Source: Neckera pumila (Eukaryota; Streptophyta; Bryopsida; Hypnales; Neckeraceae). Taken from it: a stretch of 64,000 nucleotides of DNA. Shown here in pieces: positions 62,421-64,000 of the stretch (within the stretch, counting starts at the first letter, position 1; the number at the start of each line of letters is the position of its first letter). Below the pieces are notes generated by a model. The model ran no database searches and was not told where the DNA came from. It saw only the letters and a list, made by a program, of their open reading frames with translations. The translations under genes and the position numbers were made by a program. The stretch lies in the NCBI GenBank assembly GCA_963969595.1, contig OZ018412.1, positions 4,032,501 through 4,096,500 of the forward strand. The letters are read 5' to 3'.

Positions 62421-63537
62421 TATAGTAGAACCTCCCTCCCTAAGTTGTTCCTCTAAAAGTCGATAAAACCTCTGTAAACAAATAGGCTCGGGGGGTGCAC
62501 TCTATACTATTCTTAGACATCACGTGTGTTCAAGCCCCTATTGGACAAGGGCTATGTAGGTAAATTTTGTGAATTTACCTAGGGCTATCTTTACCTAAAT
62601 TTCTAAAATTGTCTTATTTTATGTACCGTAACTTTCATTTGGATTTTTTTTTTGTCTTAGTTTCGGCTATCCTATATTCATTATAACTAAAGGAGAGCTA
62701 TATGTTTTGCACCAACACTTACGGGATCCAAAAAAAATTATCAGTAAGAAATTATCAGTAAAAAAAGTGTAAGCATTTCTGGGATCTAAGAAACTATATC
62801 ATACAATTTGAAGTCCTCGAAAGCAGTGTGACAAAACCAAATCTGCATTCAAACACATTCAATGTGCGGAAAAGCACAAGACACAGTAATACTCACAGCA
62901 AAATCCATGAACGTATACAAACCACACACAAAGTATCCCATAGCTGGTGCGAATAGCAAAAGAGAATGCCATGTGCAAAAATGCTAGGGATGTGTTCACA
63001 AACACAACATAGCCTAATATTGTAGTCCAAAAATTGAAGGTTGTGCAAAGAATAGGGTAGCGATATGGTTTCAATGTGCAACAGGGAAACGTGCTGCCTA
63101 AAAGGACGCAAAGATCCTAAAAATAAAATACACAAACAACAGGTGGCTGTTGGTGGAGTTCATTGCTGAAATCTTTAAACGCAAACTGTAGAACCTGCAC
63201 ATTCCACAACACCACCACGATCAAGGATAATCAGAATACTTACAACTTACATGGAAAATTAAAGAACTAAGCATTGGCTGGAGAGTTTATCACAATTAAC
63301 CTCAACGCATTGCAAGTGTTACCCGAATTTTTGGACAGAGAATTTGCCCATCTGCCTTCTGTACCGTAACTTCATGGTGACAACCGCTCTGAAGAATCTA
63401 ACGGAGTTTGTGAAGTTGTGCATCACTCAGTGCTTGAAGAGGACTGATCCGGAAGTGCTTGGGGACTTCACTGTCCAATTTCCAGGACTTTGTGAAAACT
63501 TGCATGTTCTTGTCAAATTGCCGTAGTATCACAGTAT
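62421..63537. other. AT-rich region, no secure gene
   Basis: A 60-codon frame at 63,344-63,526 (MPICLLYRNFMVTTALKNL at its start) has balanced codon use and could be an exon fragment, but no family is recognised. Otherwise nothing seen. Confidence 0.4.
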
Positions 63538-63772
63538 CACCATAAGAAACCCATGTTTTTTGGGATGTTTTTACTATTTTTTGGAACGCATTTTTGTGGA
63601 CATTGAATGAAACAACCCATGTTTTTATGTCAACAATGATCAATAAAACATCTTGATGTTTTATTGAACATCATTGTTGATATAAAAACATGGGTTGTTT
63701 TATTCAATGTCTACAAAAATGCGTTCCAAAAAATAATGAAAACATCCCAAGAAACAAGGATTTCTTATAGTG
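63538..63772. mobile_element. 235-bp CACTA-type foldback MITE with TAT duplication
   Basis: Almost entirely an inverted repeat: two arms of about 115 bp around a centre near 63,655 (AAACATCTTGATGTTT). Ends are CACCATAAGAAACCC and its near complement ending CTTATAGTG. TAT is duplicated at 63,535-63,537 and 63,773-63,775; a 3 bp duplication and CACTA-like ends are the marks of the CACTA superfamily. The transcript would form a long near-perfect hairpin, a possible source of small RNAs (inferred). Confidence 0.88.
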
Positions 63773-64000
63773 TATGTACTTTGCCTTCTTCAGTTTCGAA
63801 CACTTCACACCAGCAATCTGCACGTCCAGAGCGGCAAGTTGCAGCGCTGCATACTGTGGTGTAGAACTTGCACACATATGAGCAAGTCTAGAAACACTTG
63901 CCAAAGCAGGCAGCAAGCGCAACAATGCGCTCCGATTCACATGGTGACACTCAAAAGAGAGCCACCCACAGCAAGACTCACAAGAAAAGTCCAGCACAAA

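Overview
This is nuclear DNA from a green plant. It is very AT-rich and full of small DNA transposons. Evidence for a plant: an L-type (legume-lectin) receptor kinase family, two interstitial runs of the plant telomere heptamer TTTAGGG, and CACTA-type miniature transposons. Nothing fixes the species. The transposon cargo (a DUF7869-like transposase, a ParB/DGQHR-like protein) makes me lean towards a non-flowering streptophyte, but that is a guess.

Layout. 1-11 kb: AT-rich, with several 0.6-0.95 kb TTAA-flanked miniature elements. 11.1-15.0 kb: first copy of a ~4 kb segmental duplication, carrying a frameshifted L-type lectin receptor kinase (LecRK) pseudogene on the minus strand. 15.4-24.6 kb: a dense series of TTAA elements, some sharing one TTAA. 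26.5-28.1 kb: the lectin half of the second, inverted copy (plus strand). 56.4-58.96 kb: the kinase half of that same copy. 59-64 kb: AT-rich, with two well-bounded MITEs (62,140-62,420 and 63,538-63,772).

Main result. The two LecRK halves are separated by a 28,310 bp insertion (28,100-56,409). It has 31 bp terminal inverted repeats (30/31 identical) and is flanked by GTAT on both sides. Taking it and one GTAT out rejoins the receptor frame at the conserved end of the lectin domain and restores the length and order of the first copy. So this is a giant TIR transposon caught in a gene.

Inside the element, left to right: a 16-bp subterminal tandem repeat; a minus-strand DDE-transposase-like gene (28,840-31,844, with a probable 11-codon first exon at 36,445-36,477) holding four in-frame stops; an array of 147-bp repeats, each with two dyad palindromes (36.76-37.79 kb); AT-rich filler with telomere-like repeats; a GC-rich, multi-exon plus-strand cargo locus (44-54 kb). 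The cargo encodes a protein with a ParB/DGQHR-like motif and, much further on, a motif resembling a methyltransferase SAM-binding loop, followed by an FCP1/NIF-type HAD phosphatase domain that has lost its catalytic aspartate. The dyad palindromes recur in two cargo introns and apparently in a coding repeat. I propose, as a hypothesis only, that the palindromes are binding sites for an element-encoded protein, a partition- or modification-like module of a large plant transposon.

Most genes here are damaged. Both LecRK copies, the transposase and the cargo genes carry isolated stops or frameshifts in otherwise long open frames, so inactivation looks recent, or some lesions could be assembly errors.
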